From Candidatus Ruthturnera sp. (lineage in GTDB: Bacteria > Pseudomonadota > Gammaproteobacteria > PS1 > Pseudothioglobaceae): a stretch of 19,170 nt of DNA. Made by a program: the position numbers and the translations under genes. Every line of letters begins with the position of its first letter. Within the stretch, counting starts at the first letter, position 1. The notes beneath the pieces were generated by a model. It was not told the DNA's origin and made no database searches. It saw only the letters and a program-made list of their open reading frames with translations. This document shows, piece by piece, positions 6,774 through 14,244 of this stretch. The stretch spans positions 1-19,170 of the forward strand of contig JABGOT010000128.1 of assembly GCA_018648985.1 (NCBI GenBank). Reading direction: 5' to 3'.

Positions 6774-8030
6774 ATGGCAGCAGATACTGAAGAATTAAAT
6801 TGTTCATTTTGTGGCAAAGCTAAAGCGGAAGTTGATCGCTTAATTGCTGGCCCAGGCGTTTATATTTGTAACGAATGCATTGAATCATGCCATGACTTAA
6901 TTCAAGAGCAAGCGCTTAAAGAAATTACAGACACGCATCAAGAGTGGGACTACACGCCTAAAGAATTACTTGATTTTTTAAACGATTATGTGATTGGTCA
7001 AGACCACGCTAAGAAAGTACTCTCTGTTGCAGTTTACAACCATTACAAGCGCCTGCAGAGTGACTATGTGTCAAACGATGTTGAATTAGACAAATCTAAC
7101 ATCTTAATGATTGGCCCAACAGGCTCGGGTAAGACTTTATTGGCACAAACACTAGCGCGCATCTTAGATGTACCATTTACCGTAGCTGATGCGACCACAC
7201 TAACTGAGGCTGGCTATGTGGGTGATGATGTTGAAAATGTCATTAAGAGCTTATTGTCTAAATGTGATTTTGATGCAGACCGTGCAGAGCGTGGCATTAT
7301 CTTTATTGATGAAATTGACAAGATCTCTCGTCGTAGTGATTCACCTTCAATTACGCGCGATGTTTCGGGTGAAGGTGTACAGCAAGCCATGCTTAAGCTA
7401 ATTGAAGGCACCGTAGCTTCAGTACCACCTCAAGGTGGGCGCAAACACCCTAACCAAGAAACCATTGATGTTGACACTTCAAAGATTTTATTTATTTGTG
7501 GTGGTGCGTTTGGTGGTCTGGATAAGGTGATTGGTAGACGTGTTGAAAAAGCAACTGGTATTGGTTTTTCTGCTGATGTGAAAGACCTTAACGAAGAAAA
7601 AACATTGAGCGATTTATTTAGTTTAATTGAACCAGAAGACTTAATTAGCTATGGTTTGATTCCAGAATTAGTCGGCCGCTTACCCGTGCAAACAGCACTT
7701 AGCGAGCTAGACGAAGACGCACTGATTCAGATCTTAACAAAGCCTAAGAATTCAGTGGTTAAGCAGTTCCAAGAAGTGTTCTTAATGGAAGGCGTTAAGC
7801 TAACCTTTAGAAAACCAGCTTTATCAGCGATTGCCAAGTTAGCCATTAAACGTAAAACGGGCGCTCGAGGCTTACGCTCTATCTTGGAAGACTTATTGCT
7901 AGATACAATGTTTGAATTACCGTCATTAGATGATGTCAATGAAGTGGTGATCGACAAAACAGTGGTTGAGAAAAAGAACGCGCCGTTAATGGTGTATCGA
8001 TCAGCTAAGAAATCTAAAAAAGCTAGCTAA
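6774..8030 (+). CDS. clpX: ATP-dependent Clp protease ATP-binding subunit ClpX
   Basis: A 418-residue AAA+ unfoldase that selects substrates and threads them into ClpP. The N-terminal zinc-binding domain has C10, C13, C32 and C35. Walker A 'GPTGSGKT' is at 114-121 and Walker B 'IIFIDEID' at 175-182. The 'IGF' tripeptide in 'ATGIGFSADV' is the loop that docks on ClpP. The sensor-2 arginine is in 'GARGLRSILED'. Length and domain order are normal. It lies 13 bases after clpP, so the two form one transcript. The following hflX begins 22 bases later without an obvious promoter or terminator, which implies continued read-through. Confidence 0.98.
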   Translation: MAADTEELNCSFCGKAKAEVDRLIAGPGVYICNECIESCHDLIQEQALKEITDTHQEWDYTPKELLDFLNDYVIGQDHAKKVLSVAVYNHYKRLQSDYVSNDVELDKSNILMIGPTGSGKTLLAQTLARILDVPFTVADATTLTEAGYVGDDVENVIKSLLSKCDFDADRAERGIIFIDEIDKISRRSDSPSITRDVSGEGVQQAMLKLIEGTVASVPPQGGRKHPNQETIDVDTSKILFICGGAFGGLDKVIGRRVEKATGIGFSADVKDLNEEKTLSDLFSLIEPEDLISYGLIPELVGRLPVQTALSELDEDALIQILTKPKNSVVKQFQEVFLMEGVKLTFRKPALSAIAKLAIKRKTGARGLRSILEDLLLDTMFELPSLDDVNEVVIDKTVVEKKNAPLMVYRSAKKSKKAS

Positions 8031-8052
8031 CCCATAAACCCATACTACTCAG

Positions 8053-9378
8053 TTGGAATTATTTGATCGCCAAAAAGACGCCGTTGGCCAAGGCGAACGA
8101 ACGCTGTTGGTGTATGTAGAATTACCCAGCAATCGACATGTCCATAATGCAATGGACGAGCTTGAAGAATTAGCCCAATCCTCGGGCCTTATCGTAGTCA
8201 AAAATCTTAAAGTTAATCGTAATTACGCTAGTGCTAAATATTTTATTGGTTCAGGAAAAGTGCAAGAGCTGGCTGAGTTAGTTAAAGAACTAGAGTTAGA
8301 CTTAATTATATTTTCTTCTGAGCTATCACCTTCACAAGAGCGTAATCTAGAAAAATCACTTGAGTGTCAGGTGATGGATCGTACTGGCCTAATTTTGGAT
8401 ATTTTTTCACTTAGGGCGCGTTCATTTGAGGGTAAGCTTCAAGTTGAGTTGGCACAACTTAGACACCTTTCTACTCGATTGGTTAGAGGCTGGACTCACC
8501 TTGAGCGTCAAAAGGGTGGTATTGGCCTTAGAGGCCCAGGTGAAACGCAACTAGAAACAGACAAACGTCTGATTGCTATACGAATTAAGAGTATTACTAG
8601 GCGCTTAGACAAGGTCCATAAGCAACGTGACTTAGGTCGTAAATCACGCCTTAAAAACGAATTACCGATGATCGCGTTAGCGGGTTATACCAACGCTGGA
8701 AAATCAACTTTGTTTAATCAATTGACTGAGGCGGAAGTATTTGCAAATGATCAATTATTTGCAACACTTGATTCTACGATTCGCCGTGTGATTTTGCCCG
8801 CTTCTGGTGAGGCGGTGATTGCAGATACAGTCGGCTTTATTCAGGATTTACCTCATGATTTGGTTGATGCCTTTAAGTCGACTTTAGAAGAGACCCGGCA
8901 AGCCGATGTGTTGCTTCATGTGGTGGATGCCTCTGACGAATACAACCGCGAAAAAATCGACCAAGTTGAAGATATTATTTTTGAAATTGAAGCGAATAAA
9001 GTACCCAATATCCTAGTCATGAACAAAATTGATTGCTTGAGTGATTTTGAGCCAAGAATGGATCGTGATAAAGAGGGTAGAATTTACCGTGTATGGATTT
9101 CGGCGCAAACAGGCAAAGGTATTGATTTGCTTTATCAGGCGTTAGCTGAACAGCTTAGTGGTATGATGACACGTGCCAAAATACAGTTAGATGTAAAATC
9201 AGCTTATATTCGTAGTGAAATCTACAATATTGGCTATATCCACAATGAAAAGGTGGATGATTTTGGTGCTTGGATACTTGAAATTAACGTCACTCACCAC
9301 TATCTATCTAAATTATTACAAAAACAAGGCGTAACGCTATTATGGGAACAGAAGCCACAACAGAAATCATTGACCTAG
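8053..9378 (+). CDS. hflX: Ribosome-associated GTPase HflX (TTG start)
   Basis: A 441-residue HflX. The N-terminal HflX domain includes 'LSPSQERNLE' and 'DRTGLILDIF'. The strongly conserved 'GKLQVELAQLRHL' and 'RGPGETQLETD' segments follow. The GTPase domain has G1 'GYTNAGKST' at 211-219, G3 'DTVGF' and G4 'NKID'. HflX splits stalled or heat-damaged ribosomes in other bacteria. The start is taken as TTG at 8053, because 'MELFDRQKDAVGQGERTLLVYVEL' aligns with the family N-terminus and no ATG or GTG precedes it in frame. No clear ribosome binding site is visible, so expression may depend on read-through from clpX. The last 37 bases overlap lon. Its position between clpX and lon differs from E. 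coli, where hflX sits in the hfq-hflX-hflKC cluster. Confidence 0.95.
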   Translation: MELFDRQKDAVGQGERTLLVYVELPSNRHVHNAMDELEELAQSSGLIVVKNLKVNRNYASAKYFIGSGKVQELAELVKELELDLIIFSSELSPSQERNLEKSLECQVMDRTGLILDIFSLRARSFEGKLQVELAQLRHLSTRLVRGWTHLERQKGGIGLRGPGETQLETDKRLIAIRIKSITRRLDKVHKQRDLGRKSRLKNELPMIALAGYTNAGKSTLFNQLTEAEVFANDQLFATLDSTIRRVILPASGEAVIADTVGFIQDLPHDLVDAFKSTLEETRQADVLLHVVDASDEYNREKIDQVEDIIFEIEANKVPNILVMNKIDCLSDFEPRMDRDKEGRIYRVWISAQTGKGIDLLYQALAEQLSGMMTRAKIQLDVKSAYIRSEIYNIGYIHNEKVDDFGAWILEINVTHHYLSKLLQKQGVTLLWEQKPQQKSLT

Positions 9379-11678
9379 CTCAGGAGAGAGTGCCTTTATT
9401 GCCTTTGCGTGATGTGGTGGTTTTTCCACACACAGTGATGCCGCTTTTTGTCGGTAGAAAATCCTCTGTTAATGCAATTACTCAAGCAATGGGCAGTAAC
9501 AAGTACATCTTTTTAGTAGCACAAAAAGACGAAAAAACTGAAAATCCTGTCAATGATGATTTGCATAAAGTAGGCACACTGGCAACAATTTTGCAAATGT
9601 TAAAACTACCTGATGGCACAATTAAAGTGTTGGTTGAGGGTGTTAAACGTGCGAAGATTGAGCAGTTTTTTGAAGCGGAAGATTACACCGAGGTATCGGT
9701 TAGTGAATTTGATCTAGAGTCTAGTGAAAATGTTGAAATAAAAGCGATGATGCGTTTGGCGCTAGACAGTTTCGAAACTTACATCAAGCTGAATAAAAAA
9801 ATACCTGAAGAGGTATTTAAGGTGTTGCAAGATATTTCTGATGTTGGGCGTTTTAGTGATGTCATTATTGCTAATTTAAATCTTAAGCTTGAAGAAAAAC
9901 AATCTCTACTCGAAGGTGATCACGCCAAAGACAGGTTAGATAAAATTCTAGCGGTTATCCAAGGTGAGATTGATGTGCTAAGTGCTGAGAAGAAAATTCA
10001 GTCTCGCGTACGCAAGCAAATGGAGTCTAACCAAAGAGACTACTATTTGAATGAGCAGATGAAATCTATCCAAAAAGAGTTAGGTCAAGCCGAAGATGAA
10101 AATGAAATCGAGGACTTGCAAGCAAGCATCAATAAAGCAAAAATGCCTAAAGTGGTTAAAGCCAAAGCAGAGTCTGAACTCAAAAAACTTTCTCGTATGT
10201 CATCCCAATCATCAGATGCATCAATCATTCGCACCTATATTGAAAACTTATGCGATGTACCGTGGAAAAAACAAACACGTATTAACAAAGACTTAAATAA
10301 AGCGCAAAAGATTTTAGATGACGATCACTACGGCCTAAACAAGGTCAAAGAGCGCATTTTGGAGCACTTAGCTGTACAAACTCGTGTGACACACAATAAA
10401 GCCAATATTTTGTGCCTTGTTGGCCCTCCTGGCGTGGGTAAAACTTCTTTAGGTGAATCGATTGCCAAAGCAGTAAACCGCAAGTATGTGCGCATGGCGT
10501 TAGGTGGCGTGCGTGATGAAGCTGAGATTCGTGGTCATAGACGTACTTATATTGGCGCAATGCCAGGCTCTATTGTGCAAAAAATGCAAAAAGTGAAAGT
10601 TAAAAATCCACTATTTTTGCTAGATGAAATCGAAAAAATGGCCAGTGATTATCGAGGCGACCCCTCTTCAGCAATGCTGGAAGTATTAGACCCAGAGCAA
10701 AATCACACCTTTAATGATCATTATTTAGAAGTTGATTATGACCTTTCGCAAGTGATGTTCGTGGCCACAGCCAACTCGCTTGATTTGCCACAACCATTAC
10801 TAGACCGTATGGAAATTATTGAGCTGTCTGGCTACACTGAAGATGAAAAAGTACAAATCGCCAAGCGCCATTTGGTTGCCAAAGCGATGGAAAATAACGG
10901 TATTAAATCAAGCGAGATTGATTTTAAAGATTCGGCGATTTTAGACATTATCCGTTACTACACCCGCGAAGCAGGTGTGCGTAGCTTAAGCCGTACCATT
11001 AGTACAATTTGTCGAAAAGTAGTGAAAGAAGTGGTACTTAAAAAACGCAAAGGCCGAGCCATTATTAACGCAAAAAGCTTGCCAAAATACTTAGGGATTA
11101 AAAAATTCCGTTATGGTTTAGCAGAAGAGCGCAACCAAGTTGGTGAAGTAACAGGCTTAGCATGGACATCCGTTGGTGGTGACTTACTAACGATTGAAGC
11201 AACTGCTTATAAAGGCAAAGGCAAGCTTAATTACACCGGTCAGTTAGGCGACGTGATGAAAGAATCTATTCAAGCGGCAATGAGTGTTACACGCACACGA
11301 GCAAAAGAATTAGGCATTGCTAATGATTTCCAAGAAAAGTTAGATATTCATATTCACGTACCTGACGGCTCTACGCCTAAAGACGGCCCAAGTGCTGGTG
11401 CAGCCATGTGTACTGCGCTGGTATCGGTACTAACAGGCAGAAAAGTTAAGGCTGATGTGGCTATGACGGGTGAGATTACCTTACGTGGTGAGATTACACC
11501 GATTGGTGGGCTGAAGGAAAAAATGCTGGCAGCATTACGTGGTGGTATTAAAACAGTGATTATCCCAGATGACAACGAACGTGAACTCTCAGAAGTGCCA
11601 GATAAGATCAAAGGCAAACTTAATGTGATTAAAGTTAAGTGGATTGATGAAGTGCTGGATATTGCTTTAGAGAAATAA
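9342..11678 (+). CDS. lon: ATP-dependent protease Lon (La)
   Basis: A 778-residue LonA-type protease. The N-terminal substrate-binding domain begins 'VPLLPLRDVVVFPHTVMPLFVGR'-like at residue 17 (quoted in part). The AAA+ module has Walker A 'GPPGVGKT' at 361-368 and Walker B 'LFLLDEIEKM'. The C-terminal serine-lysine protease has S684 in 'DGPSAGAAM' and the catalytic lysine in 'GGLKEKML', K727 by its 43-residue spacing from the serine as in E. coli. It degrades misfolded and short-lived regulatory proteins in the cytoplasm. The ATG lies inside hflX with a 37-base overlap and has no evident Shine-Dalgarno sequence, so translation may be coupled to hflX. A perfect terminator follows. The hupB gene that follows lon in E. 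coli is absent. Confidence 0.97.
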   Translation: MGTEATTEIIDLAQERVPLLPLRDVVVFPHTVMPLFVGRKSSVNAITQAMGSNKYIFLVAQKDEKTENPVNDDLHKVGTLATILQMLKLPDGTIKVLVEGVKRAKIEQFFEAEDYTEVSVSEFDLESSENVEIKAMMRLALDSFETYIKLNKKIPEEVFKVLQDISDVGRFSDVIIANLNLKLEEKQSLLEGDHAKDRLDKILAVIQGEIDVLSAEKKIQSRVRKQMESNQRDYYLNEQMKSIQKELGQAEDENEIEDLQASINKAKMPKVVKAKAESELKKLSRMSSQSSDASIIRTYIENLCDVPWKKQTRINKDLNKAQKILDDDHYGLNKVKERILEHLAVQTRVTHNKANILCLVGPPGVGKTSLGESIAKAVNRKYVRMALGGVRDEAEIRGHRRTYIGAMPGSIVQKMQKVKVKNPLFLLDEIEKMASDYRGDPSSAMLEVLDPEQNHTFNDHYLEVDYDLSQVMFVATANSLDLPQPLLDRMEIIELSGYTEDEKVQIAKRHLVAKAMENNGIKSSEIDFKDSAILDIIRYYTREAGVRSLSRTISTICRKVVKEVVLKKRKGRAIINAKSLPKYLGIKKFRYGLAEERNQVGEVTGLAWTSVGGDLLTIEATAYKGKGKLNYTGQLGDVMKESIQAAMSVTRTRAKELGIANDFQEKLDIHIHVPDGSTPKDGPSAGAAMCTALVSVLTGRKVKADVAMTGEITLRGEITPIGGLKEKMLAALRGGIKTVIIPDDNERELSEVPDKIKGKLNVIKVKWIDEVLDIALEK

Positions 11679-11685
11679 AGTAAGT

Positions 11686-11716
11686 AATAAAAAGGCGCTC
11701 TAAGCGCCTTTTTATT
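11686..11716. terminator. Bidirectional terminator between lon and the DsrE-like gene
   Basis: AATAAAAAGGCGCT (11686-11699) and AGCGCCTTTTTATT (11703-11716) form a perfect 14-bp stem with a CTA loop. T-runs exist on both strands, so it can terminate both lon and the convergent minus-strand operon. Confidence 0.9.
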
Positions 11717-11731
11717 GGATTTTTTTCTATC

Positions 11732-12145
11732 TTAAGGTCTAATATATGAATAACCTTGTTGCTGTAATTCACCAATGCGAACCACGCCAGAAGGGGTGAT
11801 AGTCACACCATCAGTTAGTTTTGGAAAGGCGCCTTTCTTTTTCTTAATGCCGTTCATGGTGTTTTGACAAGCACTAAAAGTAATATCATTCATTGCCATT
11901 TTCTCAACACGTGAAGCATTTTTATTGCCCGGTGTTAAGATGCCTAAGCCTGGGCCGTAAGCAACGATTTCAACATCGACTTTATCTGCGCCATAGTATT
12001 TCTGCAAATTGGCTGCATTATTTAGAACGATTTTTTGAGTTCTGGCATCATCCGTGCTGATTTGAATAACGTATTTTGGATTGGCTGCTTGTGCATTGAT
12101 CGCCAACATTGCAAATGTAACGATTGCTAGTAGTGATTTTTTCAT
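11732..12145 (-). CDS. Secreted DsrE-family protein
   Basis: I take the start at 12145, giving 137 residues. This ATG has a very strong ribosome binding site (GGGGGAG, 5 bases upstream) and begins a textbook Sec signal peptide ('MKKSLLAIVTFAMLAINAQA', cleavage after residue 20). The frame is open 45 bases further upstream, but that extension would bury the signal peptide. The mature part has a DsrE/TusD-like fold pattern: a beta strand 'YVIQIS', a helix 'VLNNAANLQKYYG', a strand 'VDVEIVAYGPGLGIL', then 'FSACQNTM' carrying the only cysteine, C93. Cytoplasmic DsrE/TusD proteins pass sulfane sulfur on a conserved cysteine. This exported variant would act in the periplasm, and its substrate is unknown. 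It is the last gene of dsbC-rsmB-dsrE, 46 bases after rsmB. Confidence 0.82.
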   Translation of the reverse strand: MKKSLLAIVTFAMLAINAQAANPKYVIQISTDDARTQKIVLNNAANLQKYYGADKVDVEIVAYGPGLGILTPGNKNASRVEKMAMNDITFSACQNTMNGIKKKKGAFPKLTDGVTITPSGVVRIGELQQQGYSYIRP

Positions 12146-12161
12146 GATTTCTCCCCCGAGA

Positions 12162-12190
12162 GTTAAACTGCCTTTTTTATTAAAGGTCAA
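12162..12190 (-). promoter_or_regulatory. Possible internal promoter for the DsrE-like gene
   Basis: On the minus strand, TTGACC (12185-12190) is separated by exactly 17 bases from TTTAAC (12162-12167). The -35 box is near consensus and the -10 matches 4 of 6. The start site would fall very close to the ribosome binding site, leaving a leader of only about 10 bases, so I hold this loosely. Confidence 0.35.
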
Positions 12191-12191
12191 A

Positions 12192-13454
12192 CTATTCTAC
12201 CTTTTTTTGTAGCTTGGCGTAATAAAACCCATCAAAGTGATGAGAGGGCAAGTTTTGTCTGCCAACAGTGGTCTCAATGCCCCAGTCTAAATCTATTTTT
12301 ATCTCTACAGCATCTTGATGTGTTTGCAAAAAATGCGTAATTTGTTCTTCATTCTCTGCTTTTAAAATAGAACAAGTGGCATATAAAAGTACACCACCTG
12401 GCTTTAGTGTTTGCCAAAGGTTTTCTAATATTTGAGCTTGAAGTGTTACTAAATTTTTAATATCCTTGGGTTTTCTTAAGAGCTTAATATCTGGGTGTCG
12501 ACGAATTACACCTGTGGCAGAACACGGTGCATCGAGTAATATTTTGTCAAATAATTCACCATCCCACCAATCTTGTTGTTGTGCATTGCCTTGGATAATA
12601 TCGATAGTATTAATATTAAAGCGCTGAGCATTTTGCTTAACTCTTTCAAGGCGTTCTGAGTCGCTATCAAGCGCGATGATTTTTGCTTTTGATGCCAGCT
12701 CACATAGGTGAGTAGTCTTACCACCAGGTGCACTACATGCATCCAAGATTCGATCTGAATCTTTTGGGGTTAATAAAGGCGCTGCTAATTGTGCCGATGC
12801 ATCTTGTACATAGCAAGAGCCAATATCAAAATCCGGTAAGTCATAAACACTTATTGGCTTGTTAAGTACTAGAGCTTGGGGTGCCACTTCTAAAAGGCTG
12901 GATTGAATATTTTCACTATCAAGGCTTTGTTGATAATCACCAGCTGAATGTTTAGGGTGAATGCGAAGTGTCATTGGCGCTTGGGTGTTATTTTGTGTGA
13001 AAATCTGCTCAAAATCATCAGGATAATTCTGTTTAATTTTTTTAACCATCCAAGTTGGGTGGGAGTAGTGCACTTGCTTTTTAAGCGCTTCTTGATCTCG
13101 ATCGATTTGTCTTAGTATTGCGTTCACCAAACCTTTGGCCCAAGTTTTGTCTATAAGGTTGAGTGTATCAACCGTTTCAAAAATACTAGCATGGATGGCA
13201 ACTTTAGAATATAGAATTTGATAAGCGCCTAATAGCATTAGGCAATGAATGTCTAAATCTTCTTTCTCTAAAGAGTGATTGAGTAGATCGGTAACAATGT
13301 CATTCAGCTGATGATAAAAGCGAATAGTGCCAAATACTAAAGATTTGGCCAGTGCATCATCTTGATCGGGATAAACAAATGAAGACAGAGAGCGCTTGTC
13401 TAAAACGACCGAGCAAATTGCCTCTAACGCAACAAGCCTTGTATTATTGGCCAA
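12192..13454 (-). CDS. rsmB: 16S rRNA (cytosine-967-C5)-methyltransferase RsmB (TTG start)
   Basis: A 420-residue RsmB/Sun protein, which methylates C967 of 16S rRNA. The N-terminal NusB-like helical domain spans about residues 1-135 ('ALAKSLVFGTIRFYHQLN', 'GLVNAILRQ'). The Rossmann methyltransferase follows, with the SAM motif 'DACSAPGGKTTHL'. The two conserved m5C cysteines are C311 in 'DAPCSATG' and C361 in 'YATCSIL'. The start is TTG at 13454, overlapping the dsbC end by 11 bases. The N-terminus 'ANNTRLVALEAICSVV' aligns with the family from its first residues, and no ATG or GTG lies close upstream in frame. The ribosome binding site is weak, so coupling to dsbC is likely. In E. coli rsmB follows fmt; here the neighbours are dsbC and a dsrE-like gene. 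Confidence 0.95.
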   Translation of the reverse strand: MANNTRLVALEAICSVVLDKRSLSSFVYPDQDDALAKSLVFGTIRFYHQLNDIVTDLLNHSLEKEDLDIHCLMLLGAYQILYSKVAIHASIFETVDTLNLIDKTWAKGLVNAILRQIDRDQEALKKQVHYSHPTWMVKKIKQNYPDDFEQIFTQNNTQAPMTLRIHPKHSAGDYQQSLDSENIQSSLLEVAPQALVLNKPISVYDLPDFDIGSCYVQDASAQLAAPLLTPKDSDRILDACSAPGGKTTHLCELASKAKIIALDSDSERLERVKQNAQRFNINTIDIIQGNAQQQDWWDGELFDKILLDAPCSATGVIRRHPDIKLLRKPKDIKNLVTLQAQILENLWQTLKPGGVLLYATCSILKAENEEQITHFLQTHQDAVEIKIDLDWGIETTVGRQNLPSHHFDGFYYAKLQKKVE

Positions 13455-14166
13455 GAGTTTGTTTTATCTTTTTAAATAGTAAGTCTGGTCTTAAGTATCC
13501 GGGAAGGTGTGTACCATCAGATAAAAATAACGCTGGCGTTCCAGTAACACTCAATTGTTTAGAAAGTGATAATTGCTCAGCAACAGGGTCATTACAGCTG
13601 TCAACATCTGGTACTTCTTTGTCGATATTATAGTTATCAAGTGCTAAATTTCTATCATCAGCACACCATATTTTTTGCATTTTGCTTTGGGCTGTTGGGT
13701 GTAATGAGGCTAGTGGTGCCGCCAAGTATTTGACTGTAATACCCAATTCATTCATTTTGTCCATGCCCAAATGTAGCTTTCGACAGAACGGGCAATCTAC
13801 ATCGGTGAAGACATTAATGCTGTATTTTTCATTATCAGCTTTATAGATAATTTTATCTTGATCATTAATTGAGTTAATTAAGGTGGCTTTAATGAGTTTA
13901 ACTTTGTCACTAATCGGCAGTAATTTTCTTGTAGTTAGGTCAACCACATCGCCTTGAATAATATATTGGCCATCTTTAGACACCAAAAGGGAATCAACTG
14001 GATTGTAGACAATCACTTCGTAAACGCCGTTAAATGGGCTGTCCATAATGTCTTCTTTTTCAATCGTGCCAAAGAAGCGCTCAAGGTTGTTAATAACGGT
14101 GTCTTTATCGGCAATGGCAGTGCCTGATAGAAGTATTAAAGTAATAAAAAGTCGTTTGATCATCAT
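13444..14166 (-). CDS. dsbC: Periplasmic thiol:disulfide isomerase, DsbC family
   Basis: A 240-residue precursor with a signal peptide (residues 4-18 hydrophobic, cleavage after 'AIA' near 19). The N-terminal dimerisation domain includes 'GVYEVIV' and 'YIIQGDVVDL' at about 20-85. The thioredoxin domain has the active site C125-P-F-C128 and the cis-proline motif 'TGTPALFL'. A further cysteine pair (in 'WCADD' and 'DSCND') matches the structural disulfide of DsbC. It reshuffles wrong disulfides in the periplasm and is kept reduced by DsbD. The active-site dipeptide is PF where E. coli DsbC has GY, which could alter redox potential. The start could be either of two adjacent ATGs (14166 or 14163); no clear ribosome binding site is seen. 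Divergent from pepA. A minus-strand TATAAT at 14221-14226 is a candidate -10. Confidence 0.9.
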   Translation of the reverse strand: MMIKRLFITLILLSGTAIADKDTVINNLERFFGTIEKEDIMDSPFNGVYEVIVYNPVDSLLVSKDGQYIIQGDVVDLTTRKLLPISDKVKLIKATLINSINDQDKIIYKADNEKYSINVFTDVDCPFCRKLHLGMDKMNELGITVKYLAAPLASLHPTAQSKMQKIWCADDRNLALDNYNIDKEVPDVDSCNDPVAEQLSLSKQLSVTGTPALFLSDGTHLPGYLRPDLLFKKIKQTLGQ

Positions 14167-14204
14167 AATAAAATTGTGTGAAAAATGAATAAATTTTACA
14201 TCTT

Positions 14205-14243
14205 TAGGTAGAATATCGGGATTATATTTTTTCTAGGTAGAAT
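14205..14243 (+). promoter_or_regulatory. pepA promoter/leader with duplicated TAGGTAGAAT
   Basis: TAGGTAGAAT occurs at 14205-14214 and again at 14234-14243. The first copy contains TAGAAT (14209-14214), which with the following ATCGG forms the recurrent TANAATATYGG -10-type element. The second copy ends just before the pepA ATG (14245) and supplies its Shine-Dalgarno-like AGG. The divergent dsbC -10 candidate (14221-14226, minus strand) lies between the copies. Confidence 0.5.
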
Positions 14244-14244
14244 C

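Noticed and set aside
9390..9392. GTG just after AGGAGAG as the lon start
   Set aside because: The purine-rich stretch is only one or two bases from the GTG, too close to work as a ribosome binding site. Starting there would also remove residues before the conserved 'PLLPLRD'. The overlapping ATG at 9342 fits better.
10096..10296. Small open frame inside lon in another reading frame
   Set aside because: It is lysine-rich by composition shift, has no start signal and lies wholly within the conserved Lon coding sequence.
12146..12190. 15-residue N-terminal extension of the DsrE-like protein
   Set aside because: It would hide a textbook signal peptide, and the internal ATG has a very strong ribosome binding site. 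The extension is probably leader sequence.
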